Source: Terrirubrum flagellatum
GTDB lineage: Bacteria; Pseudomonadota; Alphaproteobacteria; Rhizobiales; Beijerinckiaceae
Reading direction: 5' to 3'
Length of the DNA stretch: 64,000 nt
Assembly: GCF_022059845.1 (NCBI RefSeq)
Contig: NZ_CP091851.1
Location: 3,844,001 to 3,908,000 of the forward strand
Within the stretch, counting starts at the first letter, position 1. Each line of letters starts with the position of its first letter. Made by a program: the position numbers and the translations under genes. Below are positions 26,587 to 35,689 of this stretch, in pieces. The notes under the pieces were generated by a model. It was not told the origin of the DNA and ran no database searches. It saw nothing but the letters and a program-made list of their open reading frames with translations.

Positions 26587-27777
26587 GTGGTGTTTTCGGG
26601 CTGGCTCAGCCGTTCAATCCTGACTCCCCTGGCGATGGCAGCGATGTCCGCGCTGCTCGCGGGCTGCGAGGCGTTTCCGACGCAGGGACCCTATGCGAGC
26701 GCCGTCACCGGACAGCCGCCGGGCGATCCTGAAAAGCTTCCCTATATCGTCGTCGACGTGAACCCTCAGGTGCTTTCGGTCGTCGAAACCCAACCGACCC
26801 GCACATTGGGCACGACATTCCGCGATCGCGGCGGGCCACGGGAGTTGCGGCTCGGCGTCGGCGACATCGTCAATGTGACAATCTTCGAGGCGGCGGCTGG
26901 CGGTCTCTTCATTCCGAGCGAAGCGGGCTCGCGCCCGGGCAACTTCATCAGCCTGCCCTCTCAGGAGATCGACAGGAACGGCACGATCTCGGTGCCATTC
27001 GCTGGCGCTATTCCCGCAGCCGGCCGCACGCCGCAAGATGTGCAGAACTCGATCCAGGAGCGTCTGCGCAATCGCGCGATCGAACCGCAGGCGATCGTCA
27101 CGCTGGGCGACTCGCGCTCGACGCTGGTGTCGGTGACCGGCGAAGTCAGCCAGCCGACGCGTTTCGCCATCACCAAATCGGGCGATCGGGTTCTCGATGC
27201 GATCACGCGCGCCGGCGGTTCGCGGTGGCCGACGTATGAAACCTATGTGACGCTGCAGCGCGGCAATCAGGTCGGCACGGTCTATTTCAACCGGCTCGTG
27301 AACAATCCGGATAACAATATCTATCTGCGTCCGGGCGACACGATCATCGTCAAGCGCGAGATGCGCACCTTCATGGCGCTCGGCGCGTCGGGCCAGAACG
27401 GCACGATCAATTTCGATCAGGAAACGCTGAAGCTGACCGAAGCGCTTGGCCGCGCCGGCGCGATCCTCGATTCGCGCGGCGATCCCGCCTACACCTTCCT
27501 CTTCCGCCTTGAGAACCGCCGCACCGTCCAGGACATGGGCAAGGACACCAAAGGATTCAGCAGCGAGCTGATTCCCGTGGTCTACCGCGTGAACTTCCGC
27601 GAAGCGCAGGGCTTCTTCCTCGCGACGAAATTCCCGGTCCAGCCGCGCGACGTGCTGTTCGTGTCGAACGCGCCGGCGGTCGAGCTCGCGAAGATCCTGA
27701 ACCTGATCGACCTCGCGTCGAACACGGTGACGGACGCCGACATCGCCAGGATTTCGCTGAAGGGCGGACGGCGCTGA
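26587..27777 (+). CDS. Wza/GumB-type outer-membrane polysaccharide export lipoprotein
   Basis: Start GTG 26587 is preferred because it puts a lipoprotein signal at the N-terminus (SILTPLAMAAMSALLAGC, lipobox LAGC with Cys27); ATG 26491 would add 32 basic residues. Length is then 396. The Poly_export domain is seen in LRLGVGDIVNVTIFEA and ISVPFAGAIPAAGRTPQDVQNSIQERL, followed by SLBB-type parts (VSVTGEVSQPTRFAI, YLRPGDTIIVKRE, FMALGASGQNG). It forms the outer-membrane channel through which the polymer leaves, together with the Wzc-like protein at 28781-31042. Confidence 0.92.
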   Translation: MVFSGWLSRSILTPLAMAAMSALLAGCEAFPTQGPYASAVTGQPPGDPEKLPYIVVDVNPQVLSVVETQPTRTLGTTFRDRGGPRELRLGVGDIVNVTIFEAAAGGLFIPSEAGSRPGNFISLPSQEIDRNGTISVPFAGAIPAAGRTPQDVQNSIQERLRNRAIEPQAIVTLGDSRSTLVSVTGEVSQPTRFAITKSGDRVLDAITRAGGSRWPTYETYVTLQRGNQVGTVYFNRLVNNPDNNIYLRPGDTIIVKREMRTFMALGASGQNGTINFDQETLKLTEALGRAGAILDSRGDPAYTFLFRLENRRTVQDMGKDTKGFSSELIPVVYRVNFREAQGFFLATKFPVQPRDVLFVSNAPAVELAKILNLIDLASNTVTDADIARISLKGGRR

Positions 27778-27986
27778 TCTGAGCGTCTGAAGATTAGACG
27801 ATCGCGACGGGCGGGCGGCGCCAAATCCGCAGCTTCAATTTCGCTTGCTGATATCGGCGGGAGCCGGCGCGCCGTTCAGCGCGCTCTTGCGAGCATGGTC
27901 TTCGCAAACGCGTCTCGCGCATCAGCAACGCGCCGCGCGAAGCCCGGCCTCAACAAGCTTGAAAATGAGACGCGCTGGTTGCGCAG

Positions 27987-28784
27987 TTATCCCGCCCGCC
28001 AGGGCGTGCGCCTGCGTTCAGGCGCGTCGGGCAGCAGGATATCGATTCCCTGAAGATCGAGGAAATCCGAGAAGAGGGCCCAGAGGTTCGAATCGAGGCG
28101 CGCGCGTTGATCGAAGAGCGTCTGCCGGTCGCCTTCGGGAATCTGCGCCAACGCCAGCGCCGCGGGCTGAAAGAGCCTCGCCTCGAGCAGCAGCCGCCAT
28201 TCCTCAACCAGGCGCGCTTTCAGTTCAGGCGAAAGCTGGCGATAGACCAGCATCGCCTGCGGATTGCGGCGGACGCTGATCCAGCCTTCGCGCGGCCCCA
28301 TGCGGTAGGACATGTCGAGATAATCGAGAGTTCGCCGCGTGAAGCCGACGCGCCGCCCCTGAGACCAGTAAAGCGCGAACCAGGCGAAAGAATTGTGCGG
28401 AGAGCAGACGAGCGTCTCGCGCGCCAGCGTCTCGACTTTCTCCAGCCGGCCATCAAGCTCTGCGAATTCGCCAACGTTCAACGCCAGTTCGGCGAGCCGC
28501 GCGGCAATGAAAAGCGCGCCCTGCTGCACATCGCCCGTGCAGGGGGATTGCAGGATGTTCACACCCTTGAGATCAAGCAGCGGCGCCAGGGCCGAAGCGT
28601 CGAATGTCGCGCCATTGCCGATGCGCTTGCCGACGAGCGCCACGCGCCAGCCGGCGACAGAGGCCGGCCCGACCTCGACGGCCCACGCCGCGGCCGCTGA
28701 CGACAGCAGGAAAAACGAAAGTCGAAGAAGCGGAAAGCGGGAACGCCGGCGACCCGATGGCAGGGAGCCAGCGGCCGACGTCAC
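27987..28784 (-). CDS. Exported helical-repeat protein of unknown function, coupled to wzc
   Basis: A 265-residue protein with a basic N-terminus and signal-like segment LLRLSFFLLSSAAAAWA. The rest is mainly helical: FIAARLAELALNVGEFAELDGRLEKVETLARETL and SFAWFALYWSQGRRVGF look TPR-like, and two Cys could pair. The GTG start overlaps the wzc stop by 4 bases (GTGA), so it is made together with the chain-length kinase and may assist export. An opposite-strand frame at 27845-28279 is a shadow. The 209 bases to the Wza-like stop hold nothing recognisable. Confidence 0.7.
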   Translation of the reverse strand: MTSAAGSLPSGRRRSRFPLLRLSFFLLSSAAAAWAVEVGPASVAGWRVALVGKRIGNGATFDASALAPLLDLKGVNILQSPCTGDVQQGALFIAARLAELALNVGEFAELDGRLEKVETLARETLVCSPHNSFAWFALYWSQGRRVGFTRRTLDYLDMSYRMGPREGWISVRRNPQAMLVYRQLSPELKARLVEEWRLLLEARLFQPAALALAQIPEGDRQTLFDQRARLDSNLWALFSDFLDLQGIDILLPDAPERRRTPWRAG

Positions 28785-31042
28785 GCCTTCTTCCGATAAC
28801 CGTAGCCGTGATGATAATCGGCGTAATAGCGGCCCTCGGAGGCTTCGAGCCGGCGCAGCATGGCCACGCTCGCGCCATTGAGCACGCTGCCGATCATGCG
28901 CTCGGAGACGAGGTCGACGCTCGACAGCGCGCTCATCACCACGTCCTTCTTCGTCTTGCCCCAGCCGACAACGAGCACGAAGCCGTCGACGAGATAGCTC
29001 GCGGCCTTGACGTCGACGACCGGCAGCACCGGCGGGAAGTCGAGGACCACATATTCATACTTGTCACGCAGCCGGTTGAGCAGATTGCCCATCTCGTCGG
29101 ACGAGATGAGATCGGCGGTGTGCGAGATGCGGCCGTCGATCACCGCCGGGAGGACGTGCAGCCCGCTGACCGGATCGACCCAGATGACCTCGTTCTCGGC
29201 GCGCTTGCCGGTGATGACCTCGACGAGACCCTCGGTCGCCTCCGACGCGATCGCGCGCGTCAGCGCTGGATTGCGCAGATCCGCATCGACCAGGATCACG
29301 CGATGATTGGAGCTCGCCATCTGCTGCGCGAGGTTGGCGGCGATCGTCGTCTTGCCTTCCTGCGGCAAGGCCGAGCACACGCCGATCACCCGCGTCGGAC
29401 GGCGCAGGCTGGCGATGTCGATCGCGACCTTGACGCGCCTGATCGTCTCGGTGAAGCGCGAGAATGGCGCATCAAGCACATGCCGGTTGACGCCAATGTT
29501 GGAGCGCAGGATGCGCTGGCCCAGATCAGCCGGCGCGCTCGGCGCCGTCGACGCTATTTCGACGCGCGGCGTCACGCCAAGGCATTCGATCCCGGTCGCC
29601 TGCTCGATCTGATCTTCCTCGCGGAAGACATTGTCCATCTGTTCGCGCAGGAACGCGACGCCGCTGCCGAGGCCAAGACCCGCGACGAGCGCGATCGCAA
29701 CGACGAGCAAGGTTTTCGGGAAGCTCTTGCGCAGCGGCTCGGACGCGGCCGAGATCACGCGCGCTTCGGTGATCGGGAATGTCTGCTGCTGCGTCGCCTC
29801 CATGAAGCGCTGCAGGAAGTTGTCATAGAGGTTGCGGAAGCTCTGCGCGGTGCTGTCGAGATCGCGCAGCTTGATCTGCGCCTGCGACGTCACGTTCGAC
29901 TGGTCGGTCAGCGCCCTGAGGCTGTCCTGCAGCGCCTGTTCGCGCGCCATGGCGATCTCGTAATCGCTCTTGTAGGTCTGGGCGATGCGGCTGAGCTCAT
30001 CCGACATGTTCCGGCGCAATTCGCGCATCTGATTGCGCAGATTGACCGCCGCGGTGTGATTGACGCCATAGCGCGACGACCAGTCGGCTTCGCGCGCCGT
30101 CAAATCGAGAAGCTGCGCCCGCAGTCGGGTGATGACATCGTTGCGCAGCGCATCGGCCACCGTCGCGTCGGGAATCGTTTCCTTTTCCTGCGCGATGTTC
30201 TGAATGCGATCGAAACGCGCCTTCGCTTCGGCGGTGCCTGCGCGCGCGGCGGTGAGCTGCGTGTTGACGTCGGTGAGCTGCTGGTCGCTGATCGTGCCGC
30301 GGCCCGTATCGATGATGTTGTTCGCAGCCTTGAATTTCTGCACCTCGGTCTCGGCCGCGGTAGCTTGCTGGCGCAATTCGGCCATGCGGTCCTGCAGCCA
30401 GCGGCTGGCGCGCAGCGTCGCCTGGTAGCGGGAATCAAGCTCGCCGACGAGATAGGCGTCGGCGATCGCGTTCGCGATCCGCGCCGACTTTTCGCCGCTC
30501 AGCGACTGAAAGCTGACGTCGATGGCGTAGGTCAGGCCGACGCGTTTCACCTGTAACGCTTTCGCGAATTGCTCGACCGCCATGCGCTCCTTGCGCTCCT
30601 GAGAGTCAGGAGCGTCGGGACCGACGAAAAGTCCCGTGATCGTCTTGATGAGGCTGAACGAGCCTTCGCCGGAATATTCGGGATCTTCCAGCAGCTTCAG
30701 ATTGCGAATCACGGCGAGCGCCGTGCTGTCCGACTTCAGAATTTCGGCCTGACTCTCGACCGCGCTCGAATCGATCGCCATGTCGCCGACGACCTGCTGC
30801 GTCTGGAACAACTGCGTCTTGCGCGTGTCGATCAGGATGGTCATCGACGCCGTATATTTGGGCGCCGCGGTCAGAAGAAAGATCACTGCGGCGAGAAGCG
30901 CGACGAAGGTGAAGCCTGCGATTACAGGCCACTGGCGCCGCAGAATGCGAAAGATCGTGTCGAGATTGATCGACGAAAACGGCGACTGCGATTCAAAATC
31001 TCTCTCGGCTCGGAGTTCCGAGTGTGGCGTGCTTTTCAGCAT
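28781..31042 (-). CDS. Wzc/ExoP-type chain-length determinant with tyrosine autokinase
   Basis: A 753-residue polysaccharide co-polymerase. The Wzz domain lies between transmembrane helices at about 38-58 and 435-455, with a large coiled-coil periplasmic part. The cytosolic BY-kinase has Walker A SALPQEGKTT (near 557), Walker A' VILVDADLRNP and Walker B YVVLDFPPVLPVVD. It ends in a Tyr cluster (GRYYADYHHGYGY) that is the usual autophosphorylation site. It controls polymer length and export with the Wza-like protein, which is encoded on the other strand and convergent. Confidence 0.95.
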   Translation of the reverse strand: MLKSTPHSELRAERDFESQSPFSSINLDTIFRILRRQWPVIAGFTFVALLAAVIFLLTAAPKYTASMTILIDTRKTQLFQTQQVVGDMAIDSSAVESQAEILKSDSTALAVIRNLKLLEDPEYSGEGSFSLIKTITGLFVGPDAPDSQERKERMAVEQFAKALQVKRVGLTYAIDVSFQSLSGEKSARIANAIADAYLVGELDSRYQATLRASRWLQDRMAELRQQATAAETEVQKFKAANNIIDTGRGTISDQQLTDVNTQLTAARAGTAEAKARFDRIQNIAQEKETIPDATVADALRNDVITRLRAQLLDLTAREADWSSRYGVNHTAAVNLRNQMRELRRNMSDELSRIAQTYKSDYEIAMAREQALQDSLRALTDQSNVTSQAQIKLRDLDSTAQSFRNLYDNFLQRFMEATQQQTFPITEARVISAASEPLRKSFPKTLLVVAIALVAGLGLGSGVAFLREQMDNVFREEDQIEQATGIECLGVTPRVEIASTAPSAPADLGQRILRSNIGVNRHVLDAPFSRFTETIRRVKVAIDIASLRRPTRVIGVCSALPQEGKTTIAANLAQQMASSNHRVILVDADLRNPALTRAIASEATEGLVEVITGKRAENEVIWVDPVSGLHVLPAVIDGRISHTADLISSDEMGNLLNRLRDKYEYVVLDFPPVLPVVDVKAASYLVDGFVLVVGWGKTKKDVVMSALSSVDLVSERMIGSVLNGASVAMLRRLEASEGRYYADYHHGYGYRKKA

Positions 31043-31111
31043 TAACGGACGGCACCTGAGTTGCGGGCGAATTCCCGCCCGTTTACGCCTTTGCCATCAA
31101 GCTGCGACAGT

Positions 31112-31147
31112 TTTACTGCGATGAGCGAGTTTACTGCGATTAGCGAG
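31112..31147. repeat. Tandem 18-bp duplication over a stop codon
   Basis: TTTACTGCGATGAGCGAG (31112-31129) is followed at once by TTTACTGCGATTAGCGAG (31130-31147), one mismatch in 18. The second unit contains the stop of the exported protein gene on the minus strand. A recent slippage or duplication event is likely. Confidence 0.8.
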
Positions 31148-31787
31148 ACGGGCTGATCGAATTTGAAATGACGTTGTTTGTTGTCGAATTTGTGGTCGAC
31201 AGCGTCAACGAATTGGAACCCGTGCTGAAAGTGAAGCCGGAATTCGTGAAGGAAGAGGTCAGCGAAGAGCCGAAAACGTTGCGCGCCGTCGACGTGAAGG
31301 TCGCTGACGATCCGATGCCCGCGCCGCCAAGACTGCCGCCGCCGACGCCGCCCTGGGCGATCGAGGCCGTCCGCACATCGCCCACCGTCGCCCTGAAGGC
31401 GGCCGTGACGCCGTCGCTGTTCGCGGCGAGCACCGCATCCTGAATCGCCTGCGCGGCCTGGGCATCGGTTCTGACGCATGCTGCGGCAGCCTGGGCAAGA
31501 CCCGTGCCAAGCGCGCTGAGCTGCTCCGAGGTCGCGCCGGAACGCGTTCCAAGCAGCGCCTGCGCCGCCGACGGATCGGTGGCGGCGAGATTGCGGATCG
31601 CGGACACCAGAGCGGCGCCAGACGCGTTGTTTTCGAATATCTTGGCCGGCGCGGCCTTGAGACCCGCGGCCGCTTCGGGCGTCATCGGCGACGGCGTGAC
31701 GCAGGCGGCGAAGGCCGGCGAAAAAGAGATGATCGCGGCCGCGATCGCACACCCGCGAGGCAGAAGCTTACGCAGCAGATCAGACAC
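31140..31787 (-). CDS. Exported Ser/Thr/Asn-rich protein upstream of wzc
   Basis: A 215-residue protein from GTG 31787 with GGTGG upstream. The signal sequence GCAIAAAIISFSPAFA precedes ACVTPSP. The middle is Ala-rich and helical (LVSAIRNLAATDPSAAQALLG; ALGTGLAQAAAACVRTDAQAAQAI). The C-terminal 75 residues are Gly, then Ser/Thr/Asn-rich, low-complexity and lacking charge. It is read in the same direction as wzc, 97 bases before it. No family assigned; a surface or periplasmic role with the exporter is inference. Confidence 0.65.
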   Translation of the reverse strand: MSDLLRKLLPRGCAIAAAIISFSPAFAACVTPSPMTPEAAAGLKAAPAKIFENNASGAALVSAIRNLAATDPSAAQALLGTRSGATSEQLSALGTGLAQAAAACVRTDAQAAQAIQDAVLAANSDGVTAAFRATVGDVRTASIAQGGVGGGSLGGAGIGSSATFTSTARNVFGSSLTSSFTNSGFTFSTGSNSLTLSTTNSTTNNVISNSISPSR

Positions 31788-31937
31788 GGCCCACCAGCCT
31801 TAAATTTACGCTAAGTTAATCTAACATGTCGGCTATTGCGTCGCAATGTCATGTCATCGACACGGTTACCGGCGCAGCCGCGCAACGCGATTCGGCCGGA
31901 GCCGGCGGCGCGATGGGGTGGGGGAATAGTCGGCCGC

Positions 31938-33392
31938 ATGGCGACGCCGCTTGCAGATGCTGAGGCGAAGACGCCGCGGACGGAGCTTCGCGAGGAACAG
32001 GCGGTCCTCGGACGGCCGGAATCGCCGATCGCCAGGCTCAGACGCGCCATATTCCGGTTTTCACATGGCGTTGCGCTTACGGTGGCGGCTCTCGCGCCGC
32101 TGCCCTTTGGCTCAGTCGAACTGGGCTGGATCGCGCTCTGGTGTCTGCTGCTGGGGCTCAGCCTCACGCTCGCATCCATTGGCGAGATCGATGCGACGAC
32201 CCGCCGCACGCTCATCGCCGTCCTGCTCGTTTTTGCGGTCTTTGGCGCGACCGTCGCCCTGCAGCTTTCAGATGCGGTCGCTCCGGACCCGATCTGGAGC
32301 GAGGCGACTCGCCTTCTCGGGCGCGAACTGAAACCAATCGCGTCGGCCAGCGCGTGGGCGCCCGTGATCGCGATGGGGGCGCCGCTGCTGTTCGTGCTGG
32401 CCTTCTGCCGATTCGCCCTCCTTGGCGGGAGCTCGCAGAGCGCCGAATTGACCCTTCGCGTCGTCGCATGGTCCGGCCTCATCTACGTCGTCTACAGTTC
32501 GCTCGCCCTGCTGATCGATCCGACCGCGCTTCTGTGGCGCGACAAGCCCGCCTATCTCGGCAATCTGACCGGGACCTTCATCAATCGAAACACGGCCGCG
32601 ACCTATTTCGGATCGGTTGCGATCATCTGGTTCATGCGTCTCGCCTCCGCGGCGCGGCGCGGCTCCTCAAGCCGCCTGTCACCCTCGGAGCGGCTCTGGT
32701 TGCTGCTCAGCGGTCGCGATCTGCATCTGGCGCGACTCGGCGCCGCCTTTCTGATCAGTCTCGGCGGCGTGGCGGCGACGGGATCGCGGGCCGGATTCGT
32801 GTTCACGATCATCTGCCTCGCCATCGCCGCGGCGATCTATGGACGCGTCGACTTCTCGCTGTGGCGTCGGCGGTTCTGGTCATGGCTGGCGGCCGCCATC
32901 GCGATTTTTGCGCTGTTTGAATTGCTCGGAGGCGTAGTCGCGAGCCGCGTCTTCCTTCTCGGCCTCAATGATGAGGGACGGTTCAACGTCTATGCCGCTT
33001 CCATCGGACTGATTCGCGATCATCCGTGGCTCGGCGTCGGGCTCGGCAATTTCGATGTCGTGTTTCCGGCCGTGAGGCCTCCGGACATCCTGATCTCGGG
33101 CGTCTGGGATCGCGCCCACAGCACGCCGCTCGAATTTGTGATCGAGATGGGATTGCCGCTCACTGCGCTGGTCGGCGGTCTGTGGCTCCTGATTCTCGCG
33201 CGCCTTGCAAGGGCGAGCCTCAGGACCCGCTCGTCAACCATGATCGCCGGCTTTGCCGCGACGCTGCTTGGCTGCCTCCACTCCTCCGTTGATTTCTCGC
33301 TGCAAATACCGGGCTACGCCGTTGCTTTTGCAGCGATCGCGGGAACGGCGACAGCGCAGGCCGGCAGGCTGCTGCGCGACGCGCGCGAATGA
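31938..33392 (+). CDS. O-antigen ligase/Wzy-like membrane protein (second of three)
   Basis: About 484 residues from ATG 31938; in-frame starts at 31851 (ATG) and 31836 (TTG) exist and none has a clear ribosome site. About ten hydrophobic spans are present. The periplasmic loop contains GNLTGTFINRNTAATYFG, ATGSRAGFV, GRFNVYAASIGLIRDHPWLGVGLGNFDVVFP and WDRAHSTPLEFVIEMGLPL, the H-S/N-x-x-L/Y ... G-x-P pattern of the O-antigen ligase family. It is followed by a phosphatase gene on the same strand. Confidence 0.82.
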   Translation: MATPLADAEAKTPRTELREEQAVLGRPESPIARLRRAIFRFSHGVALTVAALAPLPFGSVELGWIALWCLLLGLSLTLASIGEIDATTRRTLIAVLLVFAVFGATVALQLSDAVAPDPIWSEATRLLGRELKPIASASAWAPVIAMGAPLLFVLAFCRFALLGGSSQSAELTLRVVAWSGLIYVVYSSLALLIDPTALLWRDKPAYLGNLTGTFINRNTAATYFGSVAIIWFMRLASAARRGSSSRLSPSERLWLLLSGRDLHLARLGAAFLISLGGVAATGSRAGFVFTIICLAIAAAIYGRVDFSLWRRRFWSWLAAAIAIFALFELLGGVVASRVFLLGLNDEGRFNVYAASIGLIRDHPWLGVGLGNFDVVFPAVRPPDILISGVWDRAHSTPLEFVIEMGLPLTALVGGLWLLILARLARASLRTRSSTMIAGFAATLLGCLHSSVDFSLQIPGYAVAFAAIAGTATAQAGRLLRDARE

Positions 33393-33538
33393 GTCGGCGC
33401 CGAAATCATTTCTGGAATGTTTCCGATTCGGCGTGCGCCCCATCGCCGCATCGCCACACCGGGAGACTCGAAGACATCTGCGTCATGCGCCATATTCTTG
33501 ACACAGCCCCAGAGACATTCGCGCCGAGCTGAGAAACG

Positions 33539-34378
33539 ATGGAACGGATCATCAAGTGGCTGACGCGGCGGCCGCGCGCACTTGATGCGCGCGTCAATCC
33601 GCGCAACCCGCTCTCGACTCTCCCCGACGATCTTCGCATTCACGCGATCGGCGATATTCATGGATGCGCCGATCTTCTCGCGCGCCATCACGCCGCGATC
33701 GATCGCGGCGCGGCCGAACGCCCCAAGGGGCGCATCATCGAGGTCGTGCTGGGCGACATGATCGATCGCGGCCCGGATTCGCGCGGCGTCATCGATCAAC
33801 TGATCGAACGTTCGCGCTGGCGCGAAATCGTGACGCTCCGCGGCAATCATGAAAATATGTTGCTGCGGTTTCTCTCCGATCCGACGACGCTCAATGAATG
33901 GATTCGGTTCGGGGGACTCGAGACGCTGCTTTCCTATGGCGTCACGCCGGCGCCGACGCTCGACGCCGACGGCATGGTCGAAACGGCGCGGCGCGCGCAC
34001 GCGGCGATCCCCGCCGAGCATGTGCGCTTCCTTCAGAACACCTTGCCGATCTGGAGTTGCGCGGATTTTGTGTTCGTTCATGCCGGGCTGCGGCCGGGCC
34101 GTTCGCTCGTGGAGCAGGACGAGCATGATCTCCTCGAAATCAGGCAGCCCTTCCTTCAGCACACGGGATGGTTCGGCGCCTATGTCGTGCATGGCCACAC
34201 GCCCGTCGCTGATATCGACATTCGCCGGAACCGGATGAATCTCGACACCGGCGCCTTCGCAACGGGCCGCCTGTCCGGCGTCGCGCTCGAAAGGGATCGC
34301 CTGTTCAGCCTGCGAACCAATTCGCCGCAGGCGGCCGCCCCGCCGCCCGAATCCGCGCTCGCCGATTCGGGCGACTGA
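33539..34378 (+). CDS. PPP-family metallophosphoesterase (serine/threonine phosphatase-like)
   Basis: A 279-residue cytosolic phosphatase with the full metal-site set: GDIHG (38-42), GDMIDRGPDS, LRGNHENML, FVHAGL and VHGHTPV. This is the bacterial PrpA/Ppp1-like group that removes phosphate from proteins or small molecules; ApaH is a relative. It lies 146 bases after the O-antigen-ligase-like gene, with TTGACA at 33498 but no clear -10 box. Acting on the Wzc kinase or another EPS regulator is an attractive guess without direct support. Its stop is 12 bases from the convergent spike-like gene. Confidence 0.88.
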   Translation: MERIIKWLTRRPRALDARVNPRNPLSTLPDDLRIHAIGDIHGCADLLARHHAAIDRGAAERPKGRIIEVVLGDMIDRGPDSRGVIDQLIERSRWREIVTLRGNHENMLLRFLSDPTTLNEWIRFGGLETLLSYGVTPAPTLDADGMVETARRAHAAIPAEHVRFLQNTLPIWSCADFVFVHAGLRPGRSLVEQDEHDLLEIRQPFLQHTGWFGAYVVHGHTPVADIDIRRNRMNLDTGAFATGRLSGVALERDRLFSLRTNSPQAAAPPPESALADSGD

Positions 34379-34390
34379 GTCGCGCACTTC

Positions 34391-35689
34391 TTACGACAGC
34401 CTGTAGACGGCGCAGGCGCCGTAGTCGGCCTGTGCTCCCGCCGCGCCCGCTCCTTGCAGGCACATATGATAGTGCGTCGTCTGCGTCGCGAGCCAGAGCT
34501 GCATGTTGACGCCCGCAACCATGGATTGATTGAAGGCCGCCGGCGGCGTGTTGACCGAACCGTTCGCCGCGCTCGACGCGGCGAAGGCCGCGCCTGACGT
34601 CGTCGCATCCGCAAGCGTATTCGTGACGGAGAGATAGGTTGCGCCGACCGTCGTCGAAAAGCCCTGATAGATGCGGTTATCCTGACCGGTCTGCCGCGTC
34701 AGCCTGAGATTTCCTGACGCGAAGGAATAGGCTGAGCCGCCATACACGGACCAGTTCGCGATTCCGCTGCTGAAATCGCCATTGCTCAAGAGGTTCGTCT
34801 TGCTGAATCGCGCGCCGGTCGGGCCGACGCCGAAGCTGATCGTGCGCGTGATGGTGGGCGCCACGACGCCGGTGAAGCGATGATAGAGCTTCGATCGCGT
34901 CGCCGTGTTGGTGAATTGCGCGCGGCTGTATCCGCTTTGCGCCTTCGCGTTCGCCACCGCGCGGATGAAGCGGCCGTTCACGGGATTGCGGATCGTGACG
35001 TCGTCATGCTGCAGAAGAATCGCGCGGCCGGTCTGCAGCGGAATCGTCCAGCCCTCGGCGTTGAGATCCGCCTCCGTATAGCCGTTCGCCGATCCGTCGC
35101 CGGCGATCAGCATGCTGACGAAGGCGTCGGTGAAGCTTAGCGACGAGGAGAAAGGCGTGGTCTCGCTCAGCGAGCCGTCAGGATTGACGGTGAGGCTGTA
35201 GCTCGCGATCGACGCGGTGTTGCCCGCCGACCAGGTGATCGTCGAACTGTGCTGGATCGAGAAGCAGGTCCCGGTCTGCGCCTGCGTGGGATCAATCGAC
35301 GCGCCGTTCGCCAGCACGAGATTGGCGCTCGTCGCCTCGCCGCCGTGATAGGAGCCGGCGTAGATTCCGCCATAGTTGAAGGCGACATCCTGCGAACCGA
35401 CGTCATAGCTGAACCAGAAATCAGGGCTCGCGGGATTGCCCGCGGCATTGTTCAGCCATCCGGCGCCGCCAAGCCGCCAGGCCTGAAAGGGCGCGCCGAC
35501 CGACGCCGCGGGCGTGGACGAATCACCATTGTTGTTGCGGATGAAGCGATAGACCATCGCCCCGCCGATCACAGGCGCGACCACGAAGAATTCGTTGGCC
35601 GAGGAGGGAACCAGCCGTTGGACCGCGACGCTGGCGCGAACGCCGAAGCGCGCGAGGCCGGAGAGACCGCCGACGCCGACCATCAGCAA
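34391..35689 (-). CDS. Putative spike/fibre-like protein with C-terminal carbohydrate-binding-like region
   Basis: A 432-residue Gly/Ser/Ala/Thr-rich, low-Lys protein without signal peptide, predicted almost wholly beta. Near residue 300 it has NLLSNGDFSSGIANWSVYGG, the start typical of CBM4/9-like jelly rolls, followed by LRLTRQTGQDNRIYQGFSTTVG. The middle has VANAKAQSGYSRAQF. It overlaps the end of the spike-base-like gene by 7 bases and is thus its translational partner. In gene transfer agents the base protein is followed by a fibre gene, so a fibre or receptor-binding role is inferred; otherwise it is of unknown function. Confidence 0.55.
   Translation of the reverse strand: MLMVGVGGLSGLARFGVRASVAVQRLVPSSANEFFVVAPVIGGAMVYRFIRNNNGDSSTPAASVGAPFQAWRLGGAGWLNNAAGNPASPDFWFSYDVGSQDVAFNYGGIYAGSYHGGEATSANLVLANGASIDPTQAQTGTCFSIQHSSTITWSAGNTASIASYSLTVNPDGSLSETTPFSSSLSFTDAFVSMLIAGDGSANGYTEADLNAEGWTIPLQTGRAILLQHDDVTIRNPVNGRFIRAVANAKAQSGYSRAQFTNTATRSKLYHRFTGVVAPTITRTISFGVGPTGARFSKTNLLSNGDFSSGIANWSVYGGSAYSFASGNLRLTRQTGQDNRIYQGFSTTVGATYLSVTNTLADATTSGAAFAASSAANGSVNTPPAAFNQSMVAGVNMQLWLATQTTHYHMCLQGAGAAGAQADYGACAVYRLS

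Noticed and set aside
28604-30556. Long plus-strand frame of 650 codons
   Set aside because: It is antisense to the clearly coding Wzc/ExoP-like gene and has the Arg/Asp/His-heavy composition of a reverse-frame shadow in GC-rich DNA.
33498-33503. TTGACA as a -35 box before the phosphatase gene
   Set aside because: No acceptable -10 hexamer lies 16-18 bases downstream, so a sigma-70 promoter call is not supported.
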